A stretch of 64,000 nt of DNA from Pseudomonadota bacterium (GTDB taxonomy: Bacteria > Cyanobacteriota > Vampirovibrionia > Obscuribacterales > Obscuribacteraceae). Every line of letters starts with the position of its first letter. Position 1 is the first letter of the stretch. The stretch covers positions 92,217 to 156,216 of the forward strand of contig JAJPGY010000029.1 in the NCBI GenBank assembly GCA_021325555.1, read 5' to 3'. The notes beneath the pieces were generated by a model. It saw only the letters and a list, made by a program, of their open reading frames with translations. It was not told the DNA's origin and ran no database searches. The translations under genes and the position numbers were made by a program. Below are positions 33,041 through 42,641 of this stretch, piece after piece.

Positions 33041-33523
33041 TCAGGGACGCGGGGGGCGCGCGCCCGGATGCTTCTGGGCGTTGGGCGGGTGTGCGCCCCC
33101 GGCAGCGGCCGGCCCGCCGGCTGCGCCCGCCGGCTGAGGCTCGCGGCGCCCGGCCGGCGCGCTTTCGGGCTGGCTCGCCGGCGCGGGCCGCGACAGGAGC
33201 TTCTGCACCAGCGAGTGCACTTTGGGATCCTTCATGGCGTAGGTGAAAACCAGCGCGTAGAGCGCGATGAAGAGCGCGGTGTTGATGGCGGCCCGGACGA
33301 GCTGGCGCAGCGACCTCTCGAAGCCGTAGGAGCGTTTGGCCCGATCGAAATTGCCGGCCGCCGGCGGATCCTCCAGGCGCTTGGTGACCCCGGCTCGCAG
33401 CAAGGCCTTGAGCCCGCCGAGTTTGCCCGACTCCTTGCTGGACAGTGCTCTGCCGCAGGACACGCAAAACCTGAGGGGAAGGTTCATCGCCGCCCCGCAG
33501 TACGGACACGAGATTGCCGTCAT
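33041..33523 (-). CDS. Zinc-ribbon protein with one membrane helix
   Basis: 160 residues. A double-Cys zinc ribbon opens the protein (CPYCGA...CVSCGR, residues 6-24). A basic linker follows, then a hydrophobic helix (AAINTALFIALYALVFTYAM) and a long Pro/Ala/Gly-rich tail of about 55 residues. It lies 13 bases after the coiled-coil gene, so both are likely in one operon. It shares its plan with the protein at 5716-6240. Function unknown. Confidence 0.65.
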   Translation of the reverse strand: MTAISCPYCGAAMNLPLRFCVSCGRALSSKESGKLGGLKALLRAGVTKRLEDPPAAGNFDRAKRSYGFERSLRQLVRAAINTALFIALYALVFTYAMKDPKVHSLVQKLLSRPAPASQPESAPAGRREPQPAGAAGGPAAAGGAHPPNAQKHPGARPPRP

Positions 33524-33536
33524 GAGATCAACACTT

Positions 33537-33773
33537 TTAGAACTCTACCGCCTGCCCGCCGCCGTCGCCGCCACAGTACTTGTTATACATCTCCTGGATG
33601 GTGCTGCGGTCGTTGGCAAGAGTCTCCTGCTTGCCGTGAAGCTCGATTATGCGGCCCTTCAATTCCTCTATCTGCTGCTCCAGCGCGGCAATCTCCTCGA
33701 CGATCTGTCCTTCGGTGCTGGTGAATGCTTCCGCCAGTGTGGCGAACGCTCGTTCTATCTCGGTTTCTGGCAT
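33537..33773 (-). CDS. Small coiled-coil protein
   Basis: 78 residues. Residues about 18-62 are a clean heptad-type helix (IVEEIAALEQQIEELKGRII). The C-terminus is Gly-rich (YCGGDGGGQAVEF). AAGGAAGG precedes the ATG. It is the first gene of a pair with the zinc-ribbon membrane protein. No family recognised. It may form an oligomeric scaffold, by structure only. Confidence 0.65.
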   Translation of the reverse strand: MPETEIERAFATLAEAFTSTEGQIVEEIAALEQQIEELKGRIIELHGKQETLANDRSTIQEMYNKYCGGDGGGQAVEF

Positions 33774-33896
33774 GGAGCCTTCCTTTCGACTGATTCCCGG
33801 AGACTGTCCTAATTTTATCCTTTAATCAGCCCCGCGGCAGGCTGCCGGAGCCGGGCAGGCTCCGGCTCGCGACCTCGCTCGCCAGCCGGCTGCCGC

Positions 33897-34655
33897 TCAG
33901 ATGCCGGCGCCGTGGAGGAAGGCGTCCACCGCCTCCATCCCCACGGCCCCCTCCTCGTCGATCTCGGACGGCGGCACCTCCGGCGGCGCCGGCTCAGGCT
34001 CGGGTTGGGCAGGCTCGGCGGCTCCGGCGAGCTCGGCCACCTTCTTCTCCAGCCTGAGCACGTGGGCTCGCAGCGTCTTTATCGCCTCGGCCTCGATGTC
34101 CGGCAGCACCCCGCCGACCCGCTGCCCCTCGCGGTAGAGAACCCGCCCGGGCACACCGACGACGATCGAGTCCGGCGGCACATCCTTGAGCACGATCGAG
34201 CCGGAGGCGATAAGGACGTTGTCGCCGATGGCAATCGGTCCCTGAATCTCGGCGCCGCTGCCCACGACCACCCCGTTGCCGAGCGTGGGGTGCCGTTTCT
34301 TCCCGCGCGTCTCCGCCCCCTTGCGGGCGGCCGCGCCGGCGCCCAGGGTTACGCCCTGATAGAGCACCACATCGTCGCCTACCACCGTGGTCTCGCCGAT
34401 CACCACCCCCATGCCGTGGTCGATAAAAAAGCGCCGCCCGATCACGGCGCCCGGATGAATCTCGATGCCGGTCAGCATGCGCGAGATGTGGGAGACGACG
34501 CGCGCCGGAACGACGAGGCCGGCTTTCCAGAGACGGTGGGCGATGCGGTGGAACATGAGCGCGTGAAAGCCCGGATAGCAGAGCACGACCTCCAGCCGGT
34601 TCCGTGCCGCCGGATCCTTGCTCAAGATGTTGTCTATCTCTTCGCGCACGCTCAT
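33897..34655 (-). CDS. cysE: Serine O-acetyltransferase
   Basis: 252 residues. Left-handed beta-helix acetyltransferase: [11 protein letters not shown], then [20 protein letters not shown] (catalytic His and Asp-His pair), [17 protein letters not shown] and [15 protein letters not shown]. It makes O-acetylserine for CysK. The C-terminal 60 residues form a short helix followed by a Pro/Glu-rich acidic tail, longer than in short bacterial CysE. The start lies eight bases after the cysK stop. The frame is also open far upstream across cysK, but that part is a shadow. Confidence 0.93.
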   Translation of the reverse strand: MSVREEIDNILSKDPAARNRLEVVLCYPGFHALMFHRIAHRLWKAGLVVPARVVSHISRMLTGIEIHPGAVIGRRFFIDHGMGVVIGETTVVGDDVVLYQGVTLGAGAAARKGAETRGKKRHPTLGNGVVVGSGAEIQGPIAIGDNVLIASGSIVLKDVPPDSIVVGVPGRVLYREGQRVGGVLPDIEAEAIKTLRAHVLRLEKKVAELAGAAEPAQPEPEPAPPEVPPSEIDEEGAVGMEAVDAFLHGAGI

Positions 34656-34663
34656 ATCTGCCG

Positions 34664-35635
34664 CTACACGGCCACTGTGCCCTCCTGAATCAGGTTGCCG
34701 AACAGCTGGGTGGACAGGTAGCGCTCGCCGGTGCTGGGCAGAACCGTGACCACGAGCTTGCCCCTGTTCTCCGGGCGGCCGGCTACGGCGAGCGCGGCGT
34801 ACACCGCGGCGCCGCTGCTTATCCCGCCCAGGATCCCCTCCTCGCGCATGAGCCTGGTCGCCCAGTTGAACGCCTGCTCGTTGGTGACGGTCACCACCTC
34901 GTCGATAAGCGAGAGGTCGAGCACGCCCGGGATGAAACCGGCGCCCAGCCCTTGAATCTTGTGCGGGCCGGGCGCCAGCGGCCGGCCCGCCCGGTGCTGG
35001 CTTATCACCGGGCTGTCCGCCGGCTCGACGGCGATTACCTGGGCCGACGGCTTGCGCGCCTTGAGCACCTGGCCGACCCCGGTCAACGTGCCGCCGGTGC
35101 CGACGCCGGCAACGAAGATATCCACCTGCCCGGCCGTATCGCGCCAGATCTCCTCGGCGGTGGTCTCCCGGTGGATCTTGGGGTTGGCGGGATTGTTGAA
35201 CTGCTGCGGCATGTAGGCGTTGCTGGTCGTGGCCAGGATCTCCTCGGCCCGTGCCACCGCGCCTTTCATGCCGGCCTCGCCGGGGGTGAGCACCAGCTCC
35301 GCGCCCAAGGCCAGGAGGAGCTTGCGGCGCTCCATGGACATCGTGTCGGGCATGGTGAGGATGAGCTTGTAGCGCCTGGCCGCGGACACAAACGCCAGCC
35401 CGATGCCGGTGTTGCCGGAGGTCGGCTCCACCAGCACGGTCTTTCCCGGGCAGATGAGCTTGTCCTTTTCGGCCTCGTCGATCATGGAGACCGCGATCCG
35501 GTCCTTGACCGAGCCCAGCGGGTTGAGCGACTCCAGCTTGACGGCCACCGTCGCCGGCAGCCCCTCGCCCAGCCGGCCGAGCTTGACCATGGGCGTGTTG
35601 CCCACTATGCGCGTTACGTCCTGTCCGATAGGCAT
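34664..35635 (-). CDS. cysK: Cysteine synthase A (O-acetylserine sulfhydrylase)
   Basis: 323 residues. The PLP lysine is Lys44 in [22 protein letters not shown] and the phosphate loop [12 protein letters not shown] are standard. It converts O-acetylserine and sulfide to cysteine. It heads a cysK-cysE operon, the order also found in several Gram-positive and deep-branching bacteria. The C-terminus ends in LIQEGTVAV. No T-box or riboswitch was recognised upstream; a GATAAT sequence 19 bases before the start (35654-35659, minus strand) may be the -10 box. Confidence 0.95.
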   Translation of the reverse strand: MPIGQDVTRIVGNTPMVKLGRLGEGLPATVAVKLESLNPLGSVKDRIAVSMIDEAEKDKLICPGKTVLVEPTSGNTGIGLAFVSAARRYKLILTMPDTMSMERRKLLLALGAELVLTPGEAGMKGAVARAEEILATTSNAYMPQQFNNPANPKIHRETTAEEIWRDTAGQVDIFVAGVGTGGTLTGVGQVLKARKPSAQVIAVEPADSPVISQHRAGRPLAPGPHKIQGLGAGFIPGVLDLSLIDEVVTVTNEQAFNWATRLMREEGILGGISSGAAVYAALAVAGRPENRGKLVVTVLPSTGERYLSTQLFGNLIQEGTVAV

Positions 35636-36216
35636 CTTCGGTCACCTACCCTAATTATCCGCTGTTGGCGTATCGGCACGACCAGGTGACGGCGCAAGCG
35701 CCTGCCCTACGCGGCATATTATCACCGCCGGCGTGGATCCTGGTCAAAGCCCCGATCTGACCATGACTGCGTCGAGAAGCGCCCCGGAACCTCCGGCAAG
35801 GATGGGACCGCGCCGGCCGGCAGTGAAGCAGGCTGTCCCAAGAGAAAGAAACTGTCCCTTCTCCGCCCGTCGGTATTTCAGCATGCGGGCGCTGACCAGC
35901 CTGCAGCGAAGGCACATTATCTGCCGCCGGCGCGGTTGCGGGCGCCTGCCGCCGGCTGGCAGCCCTTATGGGAATCTGATAGTTGGGGTTTAATAGAGTT
36001 ATAGATTTGAATTAAATTCTGGCCAGGGCGCGATTGCATGCGTAGTTTCCCCATTTTTTGTTGGCAATTTATGGATATCCTGGGGAAAACGCGGCGCCGG
36101 CTGTCAAATTTACCCCCGGAACCGGATAGAAGCGTACACCGGCAACCATATCCGGCATTCGATGAAGGAAGGTTGGGTTCCGGAACGTAAGCGGCGCAAG
36201 GATTTCCACGATTTCC
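35636..36216. other. 581-base intergenic region between cysK and the giant repeat gene
   Basis: Divergent spacer. It has no convincing gene. A notably AT-rich tract at about 35980-36080 contrasts with the GC-rich surroundings and probably carries promoters for the repeat protein gene. I cannot assign -35 and -10 boxes for that gene with confidence. No RNA gene was recognised. Confidence 0.5.
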
Positions 36217-39200
36217 ATGAGCGGACTGGACGATCTCAACAAAAGGCTGGACGAGCTGCGGACGCTGCAGCTCCAGTCCCATCTGGAAAGCAACGCCGGC
36301 AGCCCGGCCAGCGATCAGACCGGCCCGGAGCTGAACCTGCTCAACGTGCAGGGCAGCGGCCAGGGCCACGCCGACAGCTCCACCACGGTCAAACCCAAGG
36401 ATCCGCCGAAGCCGCCCCAGCATGGTGGTTCGCTCTTCTCCCTGTCCGGCGCCCTGGGCACTCTCAAGGGTTTCGGGCTGGGCGCCGTCGATCTCGGCTC
36501 GAGCGTCTACCACTCGCTGGTAAACCCGAATGTCGGCCAGGTCACCAGGGACATTCAGCAGGGCAGGACGCCCAGCACCTCCAACCTCGGGCTTTTCGCC
36601 TCGCTCTCCAACACCACCTCCGAGGTGGGCACCGGACTTAGCATTATCCGCCGGGAAGGGGTGGGCAACACGATAAGCCGCCTGTGGGACCAGGAGGTCA
36701 CCTCCTTCCAGAACGGCTCCTCGACGGACAAGGGGGTCCAGGTCGGCAAGTCGCTCTTCCTTTTCGGCACGCTCCTCTATGGCACCGGGCTCGGCGGCAA
36801 GGCGATGAGCTTCGGCCGGGACATGGTCGGCCTGTCCAGGGGCGCGGAGACGCTGGATGCCCTGGAAGGCGCCACCATGCTCGGGCGCACCGGCGAGCTG
36901 GCCGACGCCACAAGCGGCGCCGGCGCCGCCTCGCGGGTATTCGCCCGCGGCAGCGAGCTGGGCGCCAACACCCGTTTCCTCAGCCCGCTGTCGCGCGACC
37001 TGGCGGCCGCTGACCGCGCGGCCGGCAGCGCCCAGGTTGTGCGCGGCGCCCAGGAGACGGACCGCCTGCTTGCCGAGCTGAGGGCCAGCTCCGACGCCCT
37101 TTCCGCTCAAACGACGATGGCCCGGCAGCTGGCAAGCGACGCCGGGACGACCGCGGACGCGGCCACGGCAACCAGGACCACCACCGCGCTTGCCCGGGAG
37201 TCCAGGAACGTCGACGAGGCGATGGCCCTTGCCCAGCGGGCCCAGGGCCCGGAGGCAAGAACGGTGGCCCTGCGCCAGCTGCGGGAGCGGGTGACCGAGT
37301 ACAATCGGTTGCTGGACGGCATGCCCGATGCCGGGGCGGCAAGGATAAGCGACCGCGCCCTTGCCGATTTCGAGTCCTTGCTCACCAGGGCGCCGCAGGG
37401 CCTGGATCTCAGCCAGGTCAGCGTCGGCAGCCTGGTTGCCGGCGAGGCCCCCACCGCGCTCACCACCAGCGAGCAGGCGGTCAGCAGGCAGATTCAAAAG
37501 GTGAGGGATCTGACGGCCGGCTCCAGCTCGCAGGAGGCGCTCAACCTGCAAGCGCGGGCCGGACAGCTCGAGCGCGACATGCGCGGCGTCAGCGCCGCCT
37601 CCGACGCTGCCGCCCGCGAGCAGGCGCTCGGGCGCTTCGAGCGCTCGCTTGCCGAATACAACGCCGCCGTTGCCGACAGCTCCTTTGCCGGCACGGCGGG
37701 CAGCGACCTGCGCGTCACCGACCAGTTTGCCAACGACTTCCGGAGAGCCGCCCGCACGCTCGACTTCACGCCGTCGGGCGGGGCCTCGGCCCTGGCCGAG
37801 GCCAGGGGAGCCTCCGGCGCGGCGCTCGACAACCTGGAGCTCAGGCAGCAGGAGATCACCCAGCAGCTGCAGACCGCCCGCCGGCTGTCTGCGGGCACCC
37901 GGGACGCCGCGGTTATCGACGCGCGGGCGCAGCAGCTCGAGGGCGACATGCGCGGCGTGAGCGCGGCCGCCGACGCCGCCGCCCGCGACCGGGCGCTGGC
38001 CCGGTTCGACCGCTCGCTTGCCGCCTACAACGACGCTGTCCGGGGCAGCTCGCTGGCCGACGCCGGCGTCACCGTGGGCGATCGGACGGTGGCCGAGTTC
38101 CGGGGCGCGGCCACGGCCGCAGCCGATCTGGCGCCGGTCACCGACGCGGCCCGACTGGACGCGGCAGCCACCGCGGGACGGACAGCCACCCGCCTGTCCG
38201 AAGCGGCCCCTGGCGCGGGCGCCGCCCAGACGGACAGCCTGGTAGCGCGCGCGGACACGATCTCGGCGGGCGGGCGCTCTGCCACTGCCGGTGATACCAT
38301 AATCGCATCCCGCTACGCAGAGCCGGCCGCCACCCTCGAGGCCAACACGGCCGGGATCACGGCCAGGCTCGACGAAGCCAGGGCGCTGGGCAGCGCGACG
38401 GTGACGCGCACGGCCAGCGGCGTCGAGCAGAACCTGATCGCCCTGCAAGCGGTCGTGGCCGACTCGGCCGCCACGCCGGAGGCTCTGCAGGCTGCCTCCG
38501 GTCAATTGCGCAATGCCATCGCCGCTTACAACCAGGCCGTCGATGCCGCCGCCACCAGCGCCGGGCAGGCCGGCGCTCTCAAGATAAGCGAGTCGGAAGC
38601 CTCGGTGGGCAGGATCTTCTCCGTCGATCGCGGAGTCAGCACCATATATGGTGATGGCTCCGGTCTTTATGTCCAGCGCAATCTGGCCGCCGGCGGCGCC
38701 GGTCAGCCGGTGGAGGGCTCGCTGGCCGGCACGATCGACCGCGTCAGCCTCGCCCGGGCGACGGGCGGCAGCGCGGCCACCTTGAGGGACGGGCAGCAGC
38801 GGCTGCAGGATATCATCGACAACGCCGTCAACTACGCATACCGCGGCGGCGCGATGGTGCGCGGGCTGGCCGGCAACCCCTGGATAACCACGCCGCTCAA
38901 GGCTTATCTCTATAGCGACGCCGCCTACGTTGCCTACACGGGGCTGGGCAACATGCTGGGCCGGCTCGCCGAGCCGGCCGGACAGGGCGTCGCGACCGCC
39001 GATACGCAGTCCAGGCAGGGCTTGCCCGGTCAGGCTCCCGGACAGGGCACCGCGGACGGAGCGGGTGGAGGAGCGGAGGCGGTTGCCACTACAGGCGGTG
39101 CGGCCTCCGGTGCCGCCGGCGCCCTGCAGCGGCCCGCCGGACAGGCCGCCGGCGGGCAGGAGCTTGCCCGCGCGGGCGGTACGCAGGATAAAGCATCGTC

Positions 39201-39930
39201 GCAGGTCTTCGCCTCGCCCGCCGGAGGACCGGCCTTCTCGCCGGTGATGCAGGCTTTCGGAACGCCCCGGGCCGACCTCCAGGCAATCCCCGGGGAGATG
39301 CCGGTGGTCTACACCGCCGCTTCGGTGGGGCTGTCCAGGCAGCTCAAGCGCTCCCAGCCGTCGTGGTGGTCATGGTACACGCAGGGTGACGGACGCGTCG
39401 GCCCCATTCTGCTCAAGGGCGAGGAAACGCAGCCGGCGCAGGATCCGGTGAGATCGCTGCCGATTTACACGCCGCCCAGGCGGATTGGCGGCGCCGAGGC
39501 CGATTCGCAAAGGGTGGTGACCACGCTCTTCGACCCGCAGACGATCATGCTCATGCAGAGGCAGATCGCGGCCGGGGCAGGCAACCGGGCGACCGATCCG
39601 CGCTTGGCTCTGGCAGGCGGAGTCGACCGCCGCGGGCGCGGCGGCCCGACAATCAACAATGATGAGGATCTGACCAGGCGGTTCCCGTTCCTGATCCCAT
39701 CCGGCAGCGGCGAGAGCGGCATGCGGCGCTCCGGGCTCAAGCTTTCCAAGGCCGAAGATCAAGAGCACAGGATGATGGGTAAGATCCTGGGCGGAGCTGC
39801 CGCGCAGGCTGCCACCGTGCCCGGTGGCAACGACGAGGAAGGCAGCGCGCCGGCCGTGGTCGCGGCAAGCCAGCCGAGCCCCGGGTCAAGCAATCCGGAT
39901 GAGGAGCGCAACAACCCCGCGCAGGTCTAA
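36217..39930 (+). CDS. Giant Ala-rich repeat protein of unknown function
   Basis: 1237 residues, no signal peptide. Order: N-terminal coil (LDDLNKRLDELRTLQLQ); a Gly/Ser-rich hydrophobic region (residues about 75-210); a helical repeat region (about 290-790); a Gly-rich linker (about 920-1010); and a C-terminal part rich in Arg/Gly. Four degenerate repeats end in similar helices: RQLRERVTEYNRLL, RFERSLAEYNAAV, RFDRSLAAYNDAV and QLRNAIAAYNQAV (starting at about residues 353, 472, 594 and 762). Repeats two and three share the long segment DMRGVSAASDAAAR almost exactly. A hydrophobic stretch (AYLYSDAAYVAYTGLGNMLG) follows near residue 895. It resembles large secreted or polymorphic proteins, without a recognised domain. 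It overlaps the fabF stop by four bases. Confidence 0.8.
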   Translation: MSGLDDLNKRLDELRTLQLQSHLESNAGSPASDQTGPELNLLNVQGSGQGHADSSTTVKPKDPPKPPQHGGSLFSLSGALGTLKGFGLGAVDLGSSVYHSLVNPNVGQVTRDIQQGRTPSTSNLGLFASLSNTTSEVGTGLSIIRREGVGNTISRLWDQEVTSFQNGSSTDKGVQVGKSLFLFGTLLYGTGLGGKAMSFGRDMVGLSRGAETLDALEGATMLGRTGELADATSGAGAASRVFARGSELGANTRFLSPLSRDLAAADRAAGSAQVVRGAQETDRLLAELRASSDALSAQTTMARQLASDAGTTADAATATRTTTALARESRNVDEAMALAQRAQGPEARTVALRQLRERVTEYNRLLDGMPDAGAARISDRALADFESLLTRAPQGLDLSQVSVGSLVAGEAPTALTTSEQAVSRQIQKVRDLTAGSSSQEALNLQARAGQLERDMRGVSAASDAAAREQALGRFERSLAEYNAAVADSSFAGTAGSDLRVTDQFANDFRRAARTLDFTPSGGASALAEARGASGAALDNLELRQQEITQQLQTARRLSAGTRDAAVIDARAQQLEGDMRGVSAAADAAARDRALARFDRSLAAYNDAVRGSSLADAGVTVGDRTVAEFRGAATAAADLAPVTDAARLDAAATAGRTATRLSEAAPGAGAAQTDSLVARADTISAGGRSATAGDTIIASRYAEPAATLEANTAGITARLDEARALGSATVTRTASGVEQNLIALQAVVADSAATPEALQAASGQLRNAIAAYNQAVDAAATSAGQAGALKISESEASVGRIFSVDRGVSTIYGDGSGLYVQRNLAAGGAGQPVEGSLAGTIDRVSLARATGGSAATLRDGQQRLQDIIDNAVNYAYRGGAMVRGLAGNPWITTPLKAYLYSDAAYVAYTGLGNMLGRLAEPAGQGVATADTQSRQGLPGQAPGQGTADGAGGGAEAVATTGGAASGAAGALQRPAGQAAGGQELARAGGTQDKASSQVFASPAGGPAFSPVMQAFGTPRADLQAIPGEMPVVYTAASVGLSRQLKRSQPSWWSWYTQGDGRVGPILLKGEETQPAQDPVRSLPIYTPPRRIGGAEADSQRVVTTLFDPQTIMLMQRQIAAGAGNRATDPRLALAGGVDRRGRGGPTINNDEDLTRRFPFLIPSGSGESGMRRSGLKLSKAEDQEHRMMGKILGGAAAQAATVPGGNDEEGSAPAVVAASQPSPGSSNPDEERNNPAQV

Positions 39931-41195
39931 GCTACGAACTTGCGCATCACCAGCACGGTGTTGTGCCCGCCGAAGCCCAGAGCCTCGACCATGGCGTGCG
40001 TCATCGTCAGCGGCCGCCAGACGTTGGGCACGTAATCCAGATCGCACTTGGGATCCGGGTTGGTCAGGTTTATCGTCGGGTGGATTTTCTGCTCGGCAAG
40101 CGACATTGCCGTGGCCGCGGCGCCGATCGCACCCGCGGCGCCAAGCAGGTGCCCGACCATGGACTTCGTGCTGGAGATGGGCACCTTGTAGGCGTGGCTG
40201 CCGAAGACGGTCTTGATTGCCAGCGTCTCGCGCTCGTCGTTGAGCGGGGTCGAGGTGCCGTGCGCGTTTATGTAATCGATGTCTTGCGGCTCCAGTCCCG
40301 CGTCGGCCAGCGCCTCGCGCATGGCCCGGGCGGCGCCGTCGCCGAACTCGTCCGGCGCCACGATGTGCGTGGCGTCGCAGCTGGCCCCGCCGCCTATGAT
40401 CTCGGCGACGATCGGAGCGTTGCGGCGCAGCGCGTGCTCGAGCTCCTCGAGAATGAGAATCACGGCGCCCTCGCCAATCACAAAGCCGTCCCTGTCGAGG
40501 CTGAACGGGCGGCTGGCGCCCATCGGATCGTCGTTCCTCTTCGACAGCGCCATCATGTTGCCGAAGGAGGCGACGGAAAACGGGCTGACCGAGGCTTCGG
40601 TGCCGCCCGAGATCATCACGTCGGCGCGGTTGTTCTTGATGTACATGTAGGCGTCGAACAGCGAGTCCAGACCGCTGGCGCAGGCCGTGGCCTCGCTTTT
40701 GGCCCGGCCCTTGGCGCCGTACTCGATGGCCACCTGGCCCGAGGGCGCGTTCGGCATCAGCTTGATGATCGTCCGCAGGCCGAGCTTCTTGGGCCCGCCT
40801 TCCATGAGCTTGATCTGGTCGGTAGTGGTGGTGATAAGGCCGCCGACGCCGGTGCCGATGAATGTCCCCACCCGCTCCGGATTAGCTGACTGGCGGACCT
40901 CCAGGCGCGCGTCCTCCAGGGCCATCTTGGCGGCGGCCATGGCGAAAAGGGTCACCCGGTCCATCTCCTTGAGGAAAGAGCCGACCTTGCGCCTGTCCGG
41001 GAAGAAGTCGGCGATGTCGAATCCCTTGACTTCGGCGGCAATCTTGGTCTCCAGACCGATGCTGTCCGGATCAAAGGCGGTGATCCGCCCTACGCCGCTC
41101 CGCCCCTCGAGAAGAGCTTTCCAGAGCTCGTTGCGACCAATACCGATCGGGCTTACCACCCCGATGCCGGTTACTACAACTCTTCGATTGTTCAT
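39927..41195 (-). CDS. fabF: Beta-ketoacyl-ACP synthase II
   Basis: 422 residues. The Cys-His-His triad is complete: ATACASGLDSLFDAY (Cys), NAHGTSTPLNDE (His), and SMVGHLLGAAGA (His). It elongates acyl chains in type II fatty acid synthesis. FabF usually sits beside acpP or fabG; here it stands alone and converges with the repeat gene, the stops overlapping by four bases. A candidate -10 box lies 49 bases upstream at 41244-41249. Confidence 0.96.
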   Translation of the reverse strand: MNNRRVVVTGIGVVSPIGIGRNELWKALLEGRSGVGRITAFDPDSIGLETKIAAEVKGFDIADFFPDRRKVGSFLKEMDRVTLFAMAAAKMALEDARLEVRQSANPERVGTFIGTGVGGLITTTTDQIKLMEGGPKKLGLRTIIKLMPNAPSGQVAIEYGAKGRAKSEATACASGLDSLFDAYMYIKNNRADVMISGGTEASVSPFSVASFGNMMALSKRNDDPMGASRPFSLDRDGFVIGEGAVILILEELEHALRRNAPIVAEIIGGGASCDATHIVAPDEFGDGAARAMREALADAGLEPQDIDYINAHGTSTPLNDERETLAIKTVFGSHAYKVPISSTKSMVGHLLGAAGAIGAAATAMSLAEQKIHPTINLTNPDPKCDLDYVPNVWRPLTMTHAMVEALGFGGHNTVLVMRKFVA

Positions 41196-41243
41196 GCAGA
41201 AGCCCTACATCATCCGCCCCGCCAGTGTCTGGACGCCAAGCCA

Positions 41244-41249
41244 ATTCTA
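41244..41249 (-). promoter_or_regulatory. Candidate -10 element for fabF
   Basis: Minus-strand TAGAAT, followed by TGG, 49 bases before the fabF start. No -35 box was identified. Confidence 0.4.
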
Positions 41250-41379
41250 CCCTGTGTGTCAGGCGGGGGACGCCGGATATGACGACAACCTGATAATAAA
41301 TTAGTGTGCAGGAAAAGGCAAAGCCGATCGCTGCGGCGCGCCCCGGGACTCTTTGCCGGCGCGGTGCTCGGGCTGTCGA

Positions 41380-41973
41380 CTATGGAAGGCCGCGGGTCAG
41401 GACGAGCTCCGAGCCACCATGCATGATGCCGCAGTCGCAGTCCGCGAATTCCTCATCCGTGCAGGCGAACTCCTCCCCGTCCGCGTCGGCCGTCTCGCCC
41501 ACCGCCTGTCCGGCAAGAGCATCCAGCGCCACAAGGGCCGGCGAAAGGAGAAGCTTGGGAACCTCCAGGCGTCCGCTCAGAGGGTTCGCCAGTTTGACGC
41601 CGCCCTGCGACATCCGGTCTTCTCTCACGTTGCGCCTGAAGGCCAGCTCGAGCTCCTTGCCCACCTGCCGGTAGTTGGGCTCGTAGCGCTCGACCGTCCG
41701 CCAGAAACTTCTGTTGTGACTGGCCTCCCTCACATGAGCCAGCTCGTGAATGACCAGGTAGCGGCGCCCGCGCTCCGGGACGTTCTCGATTGCGTAACGC
41801 GAGAAGGTGATGATGGACGTTTTCAGGTTGATCTGAGCCAGGCGCGAGTACTTCGCCGAGCCGATCTTGACCCCGCCTACGGCGACTTGCAACGTCGCCT
41901 CGTTGATCCGGCGCACATAACCGACCATGAAAGCTTGATAGACTTCCAGCGAGAATCGATCAGCCATCTGCAT
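41380..41973 (-). CDS. YgjP-like M48/DUF45 metallopeptidase with Cys/Asp-rich tail
   Basis: 197 residues. The zinc-peptidase motif is YLVIHELAHVREASHNRSFW (HExxH followed by a distal Asn/His-Phe), the pattern of the YgjP family. Neither a substrate nor a partner is clear; family members often accompany type I restriction genes, which are absent here. The C-terminal 60 residues are not part of the domain and end in an acidic Cys-rich patch (FACTDEEFADCDCGIMHG) that may bind metal. The gene is divergent from cobU. Confidence 0.78.
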   Translation of the reverse strand: MQMADRFSLEVYQAFMVGYVRRINEATLQVAVGGVKIGSAKYSRLAQINLKTSIITFSRYAIENVPERGRRYLVIHELAHVREASHNRSFWRTVERYEPNYRQVGKELELAFRRNVREDRMSQGGVKLANPLSGRLEVPKLLLSPALVALDALAGQAVGETADADGEEFACTDEEFADCDCGIMHGGSELVLTRGLP

Positions 41974-42070
41974 GCGCGCGGTTGGTTAAGGAAAGCTGAA
42001 GTGGTCCTTTAGGATATGCGCTTTCGCTCCCCCGTGCAAGACAAAATGGCTCGTTTAAGGAATCGCTCGC

Positions 42071-42637
42071 GTGCATGACAACACGACCAGGCACCTGACG
42101 CTCATCACCGGGGCAGCGCGTTCGGGAAAGTCGGAGCTGGCCGAGACGCTGGCTGCCGGGTCAGATGGTCAGGTCTACTACCTGGCAACCATGCAGCGAT
42201 GGGAGGAAGACCGCGAGGGCGTCTCGCGCATAGAACGGCACCGGCAGCGGCGTCCGGGCAGCTGGGTGACGGTGGAGGTCGGGCGCGAGCTGGATGTCTG
42301 CGTGCGGGGCCTGCCTGCCGGCCCCGGTTTCGTCCTCATCGACTGCCTGTCCGTCTACGTCTCGAACCTGCTCCTTGACGGTTTTCAAGAAGGCGATGAT
42401 CCGTACACGCGCGCCGATCTGATCTCACAGGCGATCGAGCGGCTTCTGGCGGCGATCGATGAGCGCAGAGATCTGGAGTTTGTGGCTGTGACCAACGAGG
42501 TGGGCTGGGGCGTGGTTCCGAGCACGCCGCTGGGAAGGGCATATCGAGACCTGCTTGGACTGGCCAACCAGGCCTTCGCCCACCGCGCCCATACCGTGTG
42601 GCTCATGTGCTCGGGCTTGAAGCTGCGCTTGCGATAA
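42071..42637 (+). CDS. cobU: Adenosylcobinamide kinase / guanylyltransferase CobU
   Basis: 188 residues. The P-loop is ITGAARSGKSELAE. Further CobU motifs are YYLATMQRWEED (normally AT.....DxE), RIERHRQRRPGSWVTVE and VTNEVGWGVVPSTPLGRAYRD. It phosphorylates adenosylcobinamide and adds GMP during cobalamin assembly or salvage. GTG 42071 is preceded by AAGGA. No other cobalamin gene is in the window, so it is probably isolated here. Confidence 0.9.
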   Translation: MHDNTTRHLTLITGAARSGKSELAETLAAGSDGQVYYLATMQRWEEDREGVSRIERHRQRRPGSWVTVEVGRELDVCVRGLPAGPGFVLIDCLSVYVSNLLLDGFQEGDDPYTRADLISQAIERLLAAIDERRDLEFVAVTNEVGWGVVPSTPLGRAYRDLLGLANQAFAHRAHTVWLMCSGLKLRLR

Positions 42638-42641
42638 GGCC

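Noticed and set aside
33897..35645. A single 582-codon frame covering cysE and the region of cysK
   Set aside because: Only the last 252 codons read as CysE. The upstream part lies over cysK in another frame and is not protein-like.
35917..38505. Minus-strand open frame of 862 codons
   Set aside because: It lies opposite the repeat protein gene. Its composition is Gly/Arg/Ala-rich and lacks structure, whereas the plus-strand protein has coherent helical repeats.
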